A stretch of 64,000 bases of DNA. Source: Erysipelotrichales bacterium (GTDB lineage Bacteria > Bacillota_I > Bacilli_A > RF39 > UBA660). Every line of letters starts with the position of its first letter. The stretch's first letter is position 1. The DNA lies in contig JAFLUY010000001.1 of the NCBI GenBank assembly GCA_022508565.1, forward strand, positions 62,001 to 126,000, given 5' to 3'. Positions 51,741-61,221 of this stretch are shown in pieces. The notes under the pieces are model-generated. The model made no database searches. It was given only the letters and a program-made list of their open reading frames with translations, and had not been told where the DNA came from. The position numbers and the translations under genes were made by a program.

Positions 51741-52812
51741 TATAATAAAAAAATTAAGATTTTATATCTTTATAGCTTTAATTTTAATTGCGATATTTTT
51801 AGTCGGTTTAACAGCTTTTATATTTATCTCTTTAATGCCTGTAAATCCTGATGATGACTCATCGCGCGAATTTGTTCTTGAAAAGGGTTTAGGAGCTAAT
51901 CAAGTGGCTGATAAATTAGAAGGTGCTGGACTTATTAAAAATGCTTTTGTATTTAAAGTTTATATAAAAATAAATGGGTATTCAAATTTCCAAGCTGGAA
52001 CTTATAATTTGTCTTTAAGTATGAGTGCAAATGACATAATAAATTCATTTGTTACTGGCGACAGAATAATTGAAGATACTATTTCCATTACCTTTGTTGA
52101 GGGAAAGAGATTTCCATATTATATAAATAAAATAGCCGAGTCCTTTGACTATAGTTATGATGATATAATGGCTTATGCAACTAGTTCTGAGTTTTTAGAA
52201 AGTGTAATAAGCAAATATTGGTTCATTGATGAAGATATTTTAAATAAAGACTTGTATTATCCATTAGAAGGATATCTATTCCCAGATACTTATGAATTTA
52301 AGAAGGATGCAACTATTGATGAAATCTTAAATAAGATGTTATCGGAGATGGAAACTAAATTAGCTGCCTATAAAGATGAAATTAATTTGAGTAATAAAAA
52401 AGTAAGTAGTTTACTTACAATGGCAAGTATGGTAGAATTAGAGGCTGTGAAGGCAGAACATCGCCTTACAGTTGCAGGAGTATTTTATAATCGCTTAAAT
52501 TCTAACATGACTTTAGGAAGCGATGTAACTACCTATTATGCTGCAAAAAAAGAAATGACTGATAAACTTACAATGAGTGATTTAAATTCATGTAATGCAT
52601 ATAATACTAGGGGTACATGTGTAAGTGGATTACCTGTTGGGCCAATATGTAGTCCATCACTTTCATCAATTGTTGCAGCTATTACTCCTGAAGAGACAGA
52701 TTACTATTATTTTGTTGCTGATTCCAATAATGATGTTTATTTTAGTAAGTCATCATCAGAACAAAATCAAGTAATCGCCAATTTAAGAAGACAAGGGCTT
52801 TGGCCTGAGTAA
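51709..52812 (+). CDS. mltG: MltG endolytic transglycosylase
   Basis: This 367-residue protein cuts new glycan strands near the membrane during peptidoglycan synthesis. One N-terminal membrane helix (about 19-41) is followed by a LysM-like part (LEKGLGANQVADKLEGAGLI) and the YceG/MltG domain with LEGYLFPDTYEF, TMASMVELEAV (catalytic Glu) and GVFYNRLNSNMTLGSDVT. The ATG at 51709 or 51712 is chosen, after AGAGGG; both fit. The family usually has Lys or Arg within VEKEA; here Leu replaces it. It overlaps UPF0473 by 32 nt. Confidence 0.94.
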   Translation: MMEKETSLTNNIIKKLRFYIFIALILIAIFLVGLTAFIFISLMPVNPDDDSSREFVLEKGLGANQVADKLEGAGLIKNAFVFKVYIKINGYSNFQAGTYNLSLSMSANDIINSFVTGDRIIEDTISITFVEGKRFPYYINKIAESFDYSYDDIMAYATSSEFLESVISKYWFIDEDILNKDLYYPLEGYLFPDTYEFKKDATIDEILNKMLSEMETKLAAYKDEINLSNKKVSSLLTMASMVELEAVKAEHRLTVAGVFYNRLNSNMTLGSDVTTYYAAKKEMTDKLTMSDLNSCNAYNTRGTCVSGLPVGPICSPSLSSIVAAITPEETDYYYFVADSNNDVYFSKSSSEQNQVIANLRRQGLWPE

Positions 52813-52828
52813 GAGGTGTAATTAAAAT

Positions 52829-53440
52829 ATGAATGATATTATAAAAGAAATGGAACGTTATGCAGAAGCCAACAATGTTCCTATAATAGAAAAAGACTCT
52901 ATTGAATTTATAAGAAAATATATTAAATTAAATAATGTTAAGTCTGTTTTAGAATTAGGTACAGCTATTGGTTATTCAGCTATTCTAATGGCTTCAACTG
53001 ATAAATCAGTCGAAGTAACAACTATCGAAAGAGATGAAAAAAGATATCGTGAAGCCGTTAAAAATGTTAATGAATGTGGTTTAGATAACCAAATTAATAT
53101 AGTTTTTAATGATGCTTTAGATGTTAACTTAGCTGGACATAAATATGATTTAATATTTATAGATGCTGCAAAAGGTCAATATATAAAGTTTTTCGAAAAG
53201 TTTGAAAACTATTTAAACCCAGGGGGAATTATCATTACTGATAACTTACATTTCCACGGATTAGTTGAAAATCATGAAAATATTGAATCTAAAAATGTTT
53301 TAGGTTTAGTAAATAAAATAGAAAAGTATATTGAATTCTTAAAAGAAAATGAAGATTACATTACAAAGTTTTATGATATAGGTGATGGAATTTCTGTAAG
53401 TTTCAGAAAGAATGATGAAAATGTCAAAAATATTGGTTAA
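52829..53440 (+). CDS. trmR: TrmR-like tRNA 5-hydroxyuridine methyltransferase
   Basis: This 203-residue class I SAM-dependent O-methyltransferase has the cofactor loop VLELGTAIGYSAILMA (about 38-53), ERDEKRY, and DLIFIDAAKGQYIKFFEKF plus PGGIIITDN, the metal-dependent O-methyltransferase marks. In B. subtilis the homologue YrrM (TrmR) methylates 5-hydroxyuridine at position 34 of tRNAs. The two U32-type genes that follow would make that hydroxyuridine, so the three form one pathway. Confidence 0.9.
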   Translation: MNDIIKEMERYAEANNVPIIEKDSIEFIRKYIKLNNVKSVLELGTAIGYSAILMASTDKSVEVTTIERDEKRYREAVKNVNECGLDNQINIVFNDALDVNLAGHKYDLIFIDAAKGQYIKFFEKFENYLNPGGIIITDNLHFHGLVENHENIESKNVLGLVNKIEKYIEFLKENEDYITKFYDIGDGISVSFRKNDENVKNIG

Positions 53441-54206
53441 TATTAATAAACTAGAAGAAATAGAAGAATACAAGAAAATTGGCATAACCAATTTTCTTTT
53501 TGCAATTGAGGGATTTTCAATTGGTTATAAAACTTTTGCTTTAAGTGATATACCAGAATTTTCATATCTTCTAATTAATCGAGTATTAGATACTTCTTCA
53601 GTTGATAAACTAGCATCTTTAAAAGATGAAATAAAAAGATTTAAAGGAATTATCTATGAAGATATTGCAGTTTATCAATTATTTAAGAATGAAGATATTG
53701 AACTTATTTGGTTTCAGAATCATTTCACTACCAACTATGCTTCAATTAATTATTGGCTTAATAGTGGATGTATATCTGCAGTTATATCAAATGAAATTAC
53801 AGAAAGCGAAATAAATGAGATTTTTGAAAAATCAAATAAGCCATTAATCTTAAATATTTTAGGGAAGAACCAAATAATGTACTCAAGAAGAAAGTTATTA
53901 ACTAATTTTAATACCTATAATAATTTAAGTGATTATAATAATATGACACTTCTTGAGCCTATCACTAATAATAAATTTAAAGCAAGTGAATCAGATTATG
54001 GAACAGTTATTAGCGATTCCGAATATTTTAATTATGTACCATTAATGAATACAATTGATGATACAAAAATAAAATATTATTTAATTTTAAACCAAGATTT
54101 AAGTGTTATTGACATTAAAGAAATTCTTGAAGGTAAGGAATTTGGCAATACGGGATTCTTAAATAAAAAGACAGTATATAGAATGAGTGAATATAATGAC
54201 AGATAA
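53412..54206 (+). CDS. U32-like protein, YrrN/TrhP1-type partner
   Basis: This 264-residue protein sits where B. subtilis has yrrN (trhP1). It has a TIM-barrel-like pattern of alternating strands and helices, but lacks the U32 cysteine signature; only one cysteine is present. It is probably the diverged partner of the following U32 protein in tRNA U34 hydroxylation, an inference from position. The start is uncertain (ATG at 53412, 53415 or 53421), with no good ribosome site, so translation is probably coupled to trmR, which it overlaps. Confidence 0.75.
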   Translation: MMKMSKILVNINKLEEIEEYKKIGITNFLFAIEGFSIGYKTFALSDIPEFSYLLINRVLDTSSVDKLASLKDEIKRFKGIIYEDIAVYQLFKNEDIELIWFQNHFTTNYASINYWLNSGCISAVISNEITESEINEIFEKSNKPLILNILGKNQIMYSRRKLLTNFNTYNNLSDYNNMTLLEPITNNKFKASESDYGTVISDSEYFNYVPLMNTIDDTKIKYYLILNQDLSVIDIKEILEGKEFGNTGFLNKKTVYRMSEYNDR

Positions 54207-55395
54207 TGTAGAGTTACTAGCACCAGCTGGAAATTTAGAAAAAATGAAGTTTGCATTCCTTTATGGAGCGGATGCTGTTTATTTTGGTGGCAAAAACTAT
54301 TCCTTAAGAGCAAATGCCAAAAACTTCTCAGAAAGTGAAATGAAGGAAGCGGTAGAATATGCTCACAGTTTAGGTAAAAAAGTATATGTAACTGTTAATA
54401 TAGTGTTCCATAATGAAGATTTAATAGGTTTAGAAGATTATTTAAGATACTTAAGTAGTATAAAAGTTGATGCAATTATTACCAGTGATTTAGCTGTTAT
54501 GAGTTTAATTAATGAAAAAGACATAGATTTAGAAATACATGTTTCAACCCAAGCTAGTATTTTAAACCATGATGCAGCACTTTTTTATAAGAGTATTGGT
54601 GCAACAAGAGTTGTTCTTGCAAGAGAAGCAAGCAAAGAAGATATTAAAAGAATAAAAAGTGAAACTGGTTTAGAACTTGAATGCTTTGTTCATGGAGCTA
54701 TGTGTACAAGTATTTCTGGTAGATGTGTATTATCTAATTATTGCACTAATCGTGATTCAAATCGTGGAGGATGTGCTCAAATATGTCGTTGGACATTTGG
54801 TTATTCGAATGGGGAAGAATTAGTTACTGATAAACCTTTTTCAATGACTCCAAAAGATTTAAACATGATAACTCATGTGGAAGATATGATTAATATTGGT
54901 GTTAATTCCTTTAAAATTGAAGGAAGAATGCGTTCTATATATTATATTTCTACAGTTATTCTAATATATCGTAGAATTATTGATAAAATCAAAAATAATA
55001 CATTAACTGAGGAATATAAAAGGTATGCTTTGAATATCTTAAATAGGGTAGCAAATCGTGAATCAGCTCCACAGTTTTATGAAGGTCTACCAGGTGTAGA
55101 TGAACAATACTACTTAGGACGTGAAGAATTATCTAATCAAGACTTCTTAGGATTAGTCATAGATTATCAAGATGGTGTTATTACAGTTGAACAGAGAAAT
55201 AATTTTAAAGTTGGAGATGAAATTCAAGCTTTTGGCCCTAATCATGACACATATTCTTTCAAGATAGAATATATAATAAATGAAAATGGTGAAAACATCG
55301 ATGTGGCTCGTCATCCACAAATGATTATTAAAATAAATTCGCCATATAAACTTGAAAAAAATGATATGTTACGTATAAAAATGTTTGACATTTGA
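54196..55395 (+). CDS. trhP: U32 family protein, TrhP2-like tRNA hydroxylation
   Basis: This 399-residue protein begins NVELLAPAGNLEKMKFAF and has the U32 signature, FVHGAMCTSISGRCVLSNY followed by NRGGCAQICRW, with four cysteines that may hold an iron-sulfur cluster. Such proteins (YegQ/TrhP; B. subtilis YrrO) take part in prephenate-dependent 5-hydroxyuridine formation at tRNA wobble positions. An ATG at 54196 after GAGTG is preferred over the GTG at 54187. It overlaps the previous gene by 11 nt. Confidence 0.92.
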   Translation: MTDNVELLAPAGNLEKMKFAFLYGADAVYFGGKNYSLRANAKNFSESEMKEAVEYAHSLGKKVYVTVNIVFHNEDLIGLEDYLRYLSSIKVDAIITSDLAVMSLINEKDIDLEIHVSTQASILNHDAALFYKSIGATRVVLAREASKEDIKRIKSETGLELECFVHGAMCTSISGRCVLSNYCTNRDSNRGGCAQICRWTFGYSNGEELVTDKPFSMTPKDLNMITHVEDMINIGVNSFKIEGRMRSIYYISTVILIYRRIIDKIKNNTLTEEYKRYALNILNRVANRESAPQFYEGLPGVDEQYYLGREELSNQDFLGLVIDYQDGVITVEQRNNFKVGDEIQAFGPNHDTYSFKIEYIINENGENIDVARHPQMIIKINSPYKLEKNDMLRIKMFDI

Positions 55396-55464
55396 TTATT
55401 TTTGTACTATGATTTTAATCGTAGTTCAAGATTAATGTTTATTACAAAAAGAAGGGTGATTTTT

Positions 55465-55935
55465 ATGTCAGAAAAAAAAGAAATCAAACTAACTGCTGCA
55501 GGGTATGCAGATATAGAAACAGAACTTGCAAAATTAAGAGAAGAAGATAGACCAAGAATTATCCAAGCAATTAAAGAAGCAAGAGCACAAGGAGACTTAT
55601 CAGAAAATGCTGACTACGACGCAGCAAGAGATGAGCAAGCTAAAACTGAATCTAGAATAAAAGAATTAGAATATATGTTAGAACATGCAACTATTATTAA
55701 AAGTGCTAAAAAAGGAACTGTTGGTCTTGGATCAAAAGTTACAATTAGTTATGTTGATGATGATGATGAAGATGAATATATGATAGTTGGTTCTCTTGAA
55801 GCTAATATCTTAGAAAATAAAATATCTGATGAATCAGCAATGGGAGCTGCTTTATGTGGACATAAAGTAGGAGATATTGTTACTATTGAAAGTCCAAATG
55901 GTTCATATGATGTAAAGATTGTTAAAGTTGATTAA
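55465..55935 (+). CDS. greA: Transcript cleavage factor GreA
   Basis: This 156-residue protein rescues backtracked RNA polymerase by stimulating cleavage of the RNA 3' end. The N-terminal coiled coil (about 10-75) has LSENADYDAARDEQA with the acidic tip residues; the C-terminal FKBP-like part has LGSKVTISYVDDDDEDEYMIVG and MGAALCGHKVGDIVTI. The ATG at 55465 follows AAGGGTGA and gives the usual length. It closes the trmR-trhP cluster as in B. subtilis, where udk is also present but here is absent. Confidence 0.96.
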   Translation: MSEKKEIKLTAAGYADIETELAKLREEDRPRIIQAIKEARAQGDLSENADYDAARDEQAKTESRIKELEYMLEHATIIKSAKKGTVGLGSKVTISYVDDDDEDEYMIVGSLEANILENKISDESAMGAALCGHKVGDIVTIESPNGSYDVKIVKVD

Positions 55936-55950
55936 CAATCTTTTTTTATT
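55914..55950 (+). terminator. Terminator at the end of greA
   Basis: A perfect 12-bp stem (AAAGATTGTTAA with TTAACAATCTTT, loop AGTTGA) with a T tract overlaps the last codons and the stop of greA. Confidence 0.9.
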
Positions 55951-56003
55951 GTAAATAATATGCTAGAATAAACTGCATCAAATTAAATAAAAGAAGTGAT
56001 GCT

Positions 56004-56798
56004 ATGGCAAAATTATTTTTAGATAAATTAATTCTAAAAGAAATTAGGACACGTGTTCTTGATTATAATGACATTTATAGTTTTATTAAATTTCATCTCA
56101 ATGACTTTGGCTTAGCACATTATGTGAGAACCATTTTTCCTTCTAAAAATAGTGTATCGGCTTATGATTTCTTTGAATATAAATTACGTCTGGATATAGG
56201 AAAAGTTATAAGTGATACTGAAAACTTGGCTCTTAAGCACAAAAAATTTTATCTTGAACGTGGCTTTGATTTTAATGAATGCTTATATATCAATCTGTAT
56301 ATTCTATTTACAATATTACATGAATTGGGACATGCTCTAGAAAATTATGATTTGACGTGTTATCCTAATGACCCAGAAATAATAATAATGAAAGAGGAAA
56401 TAGATTTTTCATGTTTAAAAAGAAATAGAGCTATTTACGATAAATATCACGATTATTTTTTACATGAAAGATTTGCAACTTTTAATGCTTTAGATATTAT
56501 AATTAACACAATTATCGAAAATAACTACGACAATGGTATCTTAGATTCATTTCTACAAGATTTCTTGCATTGGATAAATGTTGGCTATGAAATAAAAGAT
56601 AATAACTTAATTTCTCCAATTGAAACTATAGTAGAACTTATGGATAAAAAAGAATTACTCTCAAATATTGATATTAATTCATTAGATTCTTACACAAGAT
56701 TAAAAAAAGGTTATCCGATTACTCTGATAGAATATGAAAATAGAAAGAAGACAGTTTTAAAAAAATATTTATCAAATACATGTTACTTAATTAAATAA
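56004..56798 (+). CDS. Putative zincin metallopeptidase (HELGH)
   Basis: This 264-residue protein has HELGH at 106-110 in a hydrophobic helix (ILFTILHELGHALENYD) and FLHERFATFNAL about 45 residues later, whose Glu155 may be the third zinc ligand. No signal or membrane segment is seen. The family is not recognised. It lies between greA and the rsmC-like gene, a position usually occupied by other genes. AGAAGTGATG precedes the ATG and a TGCTAGAAT -10 element lies at 55961-55969. Confidence 0.72.
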   Translation: MAKLFLDKLILKEIRTRVLDYNDIYSFIKFHLNDFGLAHYVRTIFPSKNSVSAYDFFEYKLRLDIGKVISDTENLALKHKKFYLERGFDFNECLYINLYILFTILHELGHALENYDLTCYPNDPEIIIMKEEIDFSCLKRNRAIYDKYHDYFLHERFATFNALDIIINTIIENNYDNGILDSFLQDFLHWINVGYEIKDNNLISPIETIVELMDKKELLSNIDINSLDSYTRLKKGYPITLIEYENRKKTVLKKYLSNTCYLIK

Positions 56799-56827
56799 AA
56801 TAATCCAAAATTTGCTCAAAAAAGATA

Positions 56828-56856
56828 TTGTGAATACTTTCTAAATTTGATATAAT
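56828..56856 (+). promoter_or_regulatory. Promoter of the rsmC-like gene
   Basis: TTGTGA (56828-56833) and TATAAT (56851-56856) are 17 nt apart, with TG one base before the -10 box. Confidence 0.8.
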
Positions 56857-56880
56857 AGTAGTATTCGAAGGGGAAAATTA

Positions 56881-57483
56881 ATGGCACAATACTTTACAAA
56901 CAACGATAATCTAAAAAGTGAGTTTAGAACTATCACATATAAACATGGTGATGAACTTACTAACTTTACAAGTGACCTTGGTGTATTTTCTAAAGATAAA
57001 ATTGATTATGGTAGCAATTTATTGATTGATACTTATTTTAAATTTGGAAGAAAAAATGTGTCTCTATTAGATGTTGGGTGTGGATATGGTGTTATTGGTA
57101 TTATACTTTCAAAATATATGGGCACATCATCTACTTTAATTGACATCAATAAAAGAGCAGTTCATCTTGCTTCCATAAATATTAAAAATATAGGAGTAAA
57201 CGCCAAAGCTTTTGAATCTAATATTTATGAGTCAGTTGAAGGATTTTTTGATGTAATCGTAACAAACCCTCCGATAAGAGCAGGAAAGCAAACTGTTTTA
57301 ACTATTTTACTAGATGCAGAGAAACATCTAGCTGAAAATGGGGAATTATGGTTTGTAATTAGAAAAGATCAAGGGGCAAAAAGTATTATGGATAGTCTTA
57401 AAAATACCTATGATTTAGAGGTGTTGGAAAAAAGTAAAGGTTTTTTCATAATTTTTGCCAAAAAAACATTGACATCAAGTTAA
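56881..57483 (+). CDS. RsmC-like rRNA methyltransferase (YbxB)
   Basis: This 200-residue SAM-dependent methyltransferase matches the YbxB/RsmC small-domain group, thought to methylate guanine N2 in 16S rRNA. LLDVGCGYGVIGI (about 63-75) binds SAM and VTNPPIRAGK (about 123-132) is the NPPF-type catalytic motif. In B. subtilis ybxB lies directly before rpoB, as here. The usual rplJ-rplL genes upstream are replaced by the HELGH gene. Its last codons contain the -35 box of the rpoB promoter. Confidence 0.9.
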   Translation: MAQYFTNNDNLKSEFRTITYKHGDELTNFTSDLGVFSKDKIDYGSNLLIDTYFKFGRKNVSLLDVGCGYGVIGIILSKYMGTSSTLIDINKRAVHLASINIKNIGVNAKAFESNIYESVEGFFDVIVTNPPIRAGKQTVLTILLDAEKHLAENGELWFVIRKDQGAKSIMDSLKNTYDLEVLEKSKGFFIIFAKKTLTSS

Positions 57484-57497
57484 ATTATCGATATAAT
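57469..57497 (+). promoter_or_regulatory. Perfect consensus promoter of rpoBC
   Basis: TTGACA (57469-57474) and TATAAT (57492-57497) are 17 nt apart, an exact consensus. The -35 box is inside the end of the rsmC-like gene. The leader of about 67 nt contains ACTCC/GGAGT (57516-57536) that could form a small hairpin. Confidence 0.9.
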
Positions 57498-57570
57498 TTT
57501 ACATTGGTGGCGTATACTCCTTTTTTTGCATGGAGTTCACAAAAAATTACTATAGTATTGGGGTGACAGG

Positions 57571-60500
57571 ATGGCATACAAAGTTCAAAAATTTGGTGAC
57601 CATAGAGAAAGAAGAAGTTTCTCAAAAACAACTAATGCCTTGGCATTAACTGACTTGCTAGAAATACAAAAGAAATCATATGAAACATTTTTAACAGAAG
57701 GTATTGATGAAGTATTTAAAGATATTTTCCCTGTTGAAAGCTTTACTGGAAAAATCTCTTTATCTTTCGATTCTTATAGCTTCGATAGTCCAAGATATGG
57801 AGTTAAAGAATCTAAAGAACGTATGGTAACTTATTCAGCACCACTAAAAGTTGAAGCTCGAGTATTCATTCATGAAACTGGAGAAGTAAGACAACAAGAA
57901 ATTTTCTTGGGCGATATGCCAATGATGACTGAATCTGGAACATTCATCATAAATGGTGTAGAAAGAGTTATCGTATCTCAATTAGTTAGAAGTCCATCTA
58001 TCTATTTTAAAAGAGAAATTGATAAGAATGGTAGACCAGTTGTATCTGGAGAAGTAATTCCAAATAGAGGTACTTGGTTAGAATTCGAACTAGATGCAAG
58101 AGATGTTGTATATGTAAGAATTGATAGAACTCGTAAAGTTACTATTACAACATTATTACGTGCACTAGGATTATCAAGTGATGAAGAAATCTTAGAAGTA
58201 TTTGGTGAAGATAACCAATTCATCAAAAACACTTTAGAGAAGGACTCAACTAAGAATACAGATGAAGCTTTAATTGAAATATATGAAAAATTAAGACCAG
58301 GAGAACCAGCAACACTTGATTCAGCTAAGAACCAAATGATTACTAGATTCTTCGATAAATTCCGTTATGATTTAGCTAAAGTTGGACGTTATAAATTTAA
58401 CAAGAAATTAAATGTTTTAGATCGTTTAATTGGAATGACTATAGCTGAAGATATTAAAGTTGGTAAAAAAGTAGTATGTGCAAAGGGAACTGTTGTTGAT
58501 AAAACTATGTTAGAAACATTAAGACCTATATTTGCTGAAGGCTATAACCTACGCGAGATAACTATTAATGAAGAGTTAGATCAATATAATAGAATTCAAA
58601 CAGTTAAAGTATTTGATAAAAAGAATGAAGAAAGAGTTATTACTATTATTGGTAATGACCAAACAATCGATTCAAGAAGATTAACAATTTCAGATGTATA
58701 TGGAGCAGTAAGTTATTATTTAAACTTACTTGAAGGAATTGGTTCAGTTGATGAAATCGACCATTTAGGAAACCGTCGTGTAAGACAAGTTGGAGAATTA
58801 ATTCAAAATCAATTCAAAACTGGTATTGCTCGTATGGAAAGAGTTATTCGCGAAAGAATGACTACTCAAGAAATAGAATCAATTACTCCAAAGACACTTA
58901 TTAATATTCGTCCAGTAACTGCAGCAATGAAAGAATTCTTTGGCTCATCACAATTATCAAAATTCATGGATCAAATTAACCCAATTGCTGAGTTAACAGA
59001 TAAACGTCGTTTATCTTCATTAGGACCTGGTGGATTATCAAGAGATAGAGCTGGAATGGACGTTCGTGACGTTAACGTTTCACACTATGGAAGAATTTGT
59101 CCAATCGAATCACCAGAAGGTGCAAACATCGGACTTATTACATCTCTTGCCAGTTACGCTAAGATTAATGAATATGGATTTATAATGACTCCATATCGTA
59201 AAGTGGAAAATTGTCATGTAACTGATGAAATTGTTTATATGACTGCTGATGAAGAAGATGGATATTATATTGGACAAGCAACTATCCAAATGGATGGTAA
59301 GAATAATATAATAGAAGAAGAACCTATTTGTCGTTATAATGGTGATAACGTTTCTACTAAGAAAGAAAACATCAATTTTATCGATGTTGCACCAAGTCAA
59401 ATAGTTTCAATAACTACAAGTATAATTCCATTCTTGGATCACGACGATGCAACTCGTGCCCTAATGGGTTCAAACATGCAACGTCAAGCTGTTCCACTAA
59501 TTAAAACAGAAGCACCATTAATTGGTACTGGTGTTGAATATATTGCAGCTAGAGATTCAGGAAGTACTATAGTATGTAAAGCCGACGGTGTAGTTGAATA
59601 TGCCGATTCTAAGAAAATTGTAGTTAAAACTGCTAAAGATAAAGATGTATACTATTTAGCAAACTTTGAAAGAAGTAATGCTGAAAGTTGTATAAATCAT
59701 TCTCCAATAGTATCAGCTGGAGATAAAGTTCACGCTGGTGAAGTTATTGCCGATGGACCATCAACTGATAAAGGAGAATTAGCATTAGGTAAAAACATGG
59801 TTGTAGCATTTATGACATGTAATGGATATAACTATGAAGATGCCGTTGTATTAAATGAAAGAATTGTTAAAGATGATGTTTATACAAACTTACATATTGA
59901 ACATTATGATATAGATTGTCGTGATACAAAATTAGGACCTGAAGAAATTACAAGAGATATTCCTAACGTTTCTGAAGAAGCTAGAAAGAATCTAGATGCA
60001 GAAGGTATAATTCGTATCGGTACAGAAGTACATGAAGGAGATATTCTTGTTGGTAAAGTTACACCAAAAGGAGTTCAAGAACTTACTTCTGAAGAAAAAC
60101 TATTACATGCAATCTTCGGAGAAAAAACTCGTGAAGTTAGAGATACTTCCCTAAGAGTTGCTCATGGAGCAGATGGAATTGTTCATGATGTTAAAGTATA
60201 TACAAAAGAAAACAGCGACGAATTAGGAGCTGGTGTTTCAAAAACAGTTCGTGTATATATAGTTCAAAAACGTAAGATTCAAGTTGGAGACAAAATGTCT
60301 GGACGTCATGGTAACAAAGGTGTTGTATCACTAATCTTACCAGAAGAAGATATGCCTTACTTACCAGATGGTACTCCAGTAGATGTAGTACTAAATCCAC
60401 AAGGTGTTCCATCTCGTATGAATTTAGGACAAATACTTGAGTTACACTTAGGTATGGCTGCCAAAACATTAGGGGTTCACATTGCTACTCCAGTATTTGA

Positions 60501-61221
60501 TGGAGCATCAATTGAAGAAATTTATGAAACAATGGAAGAAGCCGGAATGGATAAAGATGGTAAAACTGTTCTTTATGATGGACGTACTGGTGAACCATTC
60601 GAAAACAGAGTATCAGTTGGTGTCATGTATATGATCAAACTACATCATATGGTTGATGATAAATTACATGCTCGTTCAACTGGGCCTTACAGTTTAGTTA
60701 CTCAACAACCACTTGGAGGTAAAGCTCAATTTGGTGGACAAAGATTTGGTGAGATGGAAGTTTGGGCATTATATGCTTATGGTGCATCTCATGTCTTACA
60801 AGAAATAATGACAGTTAAATCTGATGACGTAAATGGACGTGTTAAAGTTTACGAATCATTAGTTAAGGGTAAAACTATTTCAACTGCTGGAGTTCCTGAA
60901 AGTTTCCGTGTTCTTATAAAAGAATTCCAAGCTTTAGGATTAAATATCGAAATGCTTGATTACAATGATGAAATACATGATTTAAGAGAACTTGAAGCAG
61001 ATGATGAAGATGCTGGAGAAGCATTAACTATCGATGAAATCGATGTTAACACAGGTCAAGTTAAACAAAAAGAATCAATATTACCTGATGTAGAACTACC
61101 AGAAGATAATATTGAAGAAGATATTGACGAAGACGAATACGCTGATGATTTAGATGAAGAAATGCCAAGTGATGATGAAATCATTGCTATGGAACAAGGT
61201 TTTGAAGGAGGGGAAGAATAA
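57571..61221 (+). CDS. rpoB: RNA polymerase beta subunit
   Basis: This 1216-residue core subunit is complete. Seen are the N-terminal [33 protein letters not shown], the rifampicin cluster (about 460-490) with [17 protein letters not shown], the active-site loops [37 protein letters not shown], and the C-terminal [20 protein letters not shown]. Position 477 (E. coli 526) is Asp in ELTDKRR instead of His, and E. coli 563 and 567 are Ser and Ala. A Glu/Asp-rich tail (about 1150-1216) follows the conserved end. GGGGTGA precedes the ATG. It overlaps rpoC (TAATG). Confidence 0.98.
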   Translation: MAYKVQKFGDHRERRSFSKTTNALALTDLLEIQKKSYETFLTEGIDEVFKDIFPVESFTGKISLSFDSYSFDSPRYGVKESKERMVTYSAPLKVEARVFIHETGEVRQQEIFLGDMPMMTESGTFIINGVERVIVSQLVRSPSIYFKREIDKNGRPVVSGEVIPNRGTWLEFELDARDVVYVRIDRTRKVTITTLLRALGLSSDEEILEVFGEDNQFIKNTLEKDSTKNTDEALIEIYEKLRPGEPATLDSAKNQMITRFFDKFRYDLAKVGRYKFNKKLNVLDRLIGMTIAEDIKVGKKVVCAKGTVVDKTMLETLRPIFAEGYNLREITINEELDQYNRIQTVKVFDKKNEERVITIIGNDQTIDSRRLTISDVYGAVSYYLNLLEGIGSVDEIDHLGNRRVRQVGELIQNQFKTGIARMERVIRERMTTQEIESITPKTLINIRPVTAAMKEFFGSSQLSKFMDQINPIAELTDKRRLSSLGPGGLSRDRAGMDVRDVNVSHYGRICPIESPEGANIGLITSLASYAKINEYGFIMTPYRKVENCHVTDEIVYMTADEEDGYYIGQATIQMDGKNNIIEEEPICRYNGDNVSTKKENINFIDVAPSQIVSITTSIIPFLDHDDATRALMGSNMQRQAVPLIKTEAPLIGTGVEYIAARDSGSTIVCKADGVVEYADSKKIVVKTAKDKDVYYLANFERSNAESCINHSPIVSAGDKVHAGEVIADGPSTDKGELALGKNMVVAFMTCNGYNYEDAVVLNERIVKDDVYTNLHIEHYDIDCRDTKLGPEEITRDIPNVSEEARKNLDAEGIIRIGTEVHEGDILVGKVTPKGVQELTSEEKLLHAIFGEKTREVRDTSLRVAHGADGIVHDVKVYTKENSDELGAGVSKTVRVYIVQKRKIQVGDKMSGRHGNKGVVSLILPEEDMPYLPDGTPVDVVLNPQGVPSRMNLGQILELHLGMAAKTLGVHIATPVFDGASIEEIYETMEEAGMDKDGKTVLYDGRTGEPFENRVSVGVMYMIKLHHMVDDKLHARSTGPYSLVTQQPLGGKAQFGGQRFGEMEVWALYAYGASHVLQEIMTVKSDDVNGRVKVYESLVKGKTISTAGVPESFRVLIKEFQALGLNIEMLDYNDEIHDLRELEADDEDAGEALTIDEIDVNTGQVKQKESILPDVELPEDNIEEDIDEDEYADDLDEEMPSDDEIIAMEQGFEGGEE

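Noticed and set aside
55404-55440. Hairpin ACTATGAT/ATCGTAGT before greA as a terminator
   Set aside because: The stem is good but no T tract follows, so it may be an RNA-stability or processing element instead.
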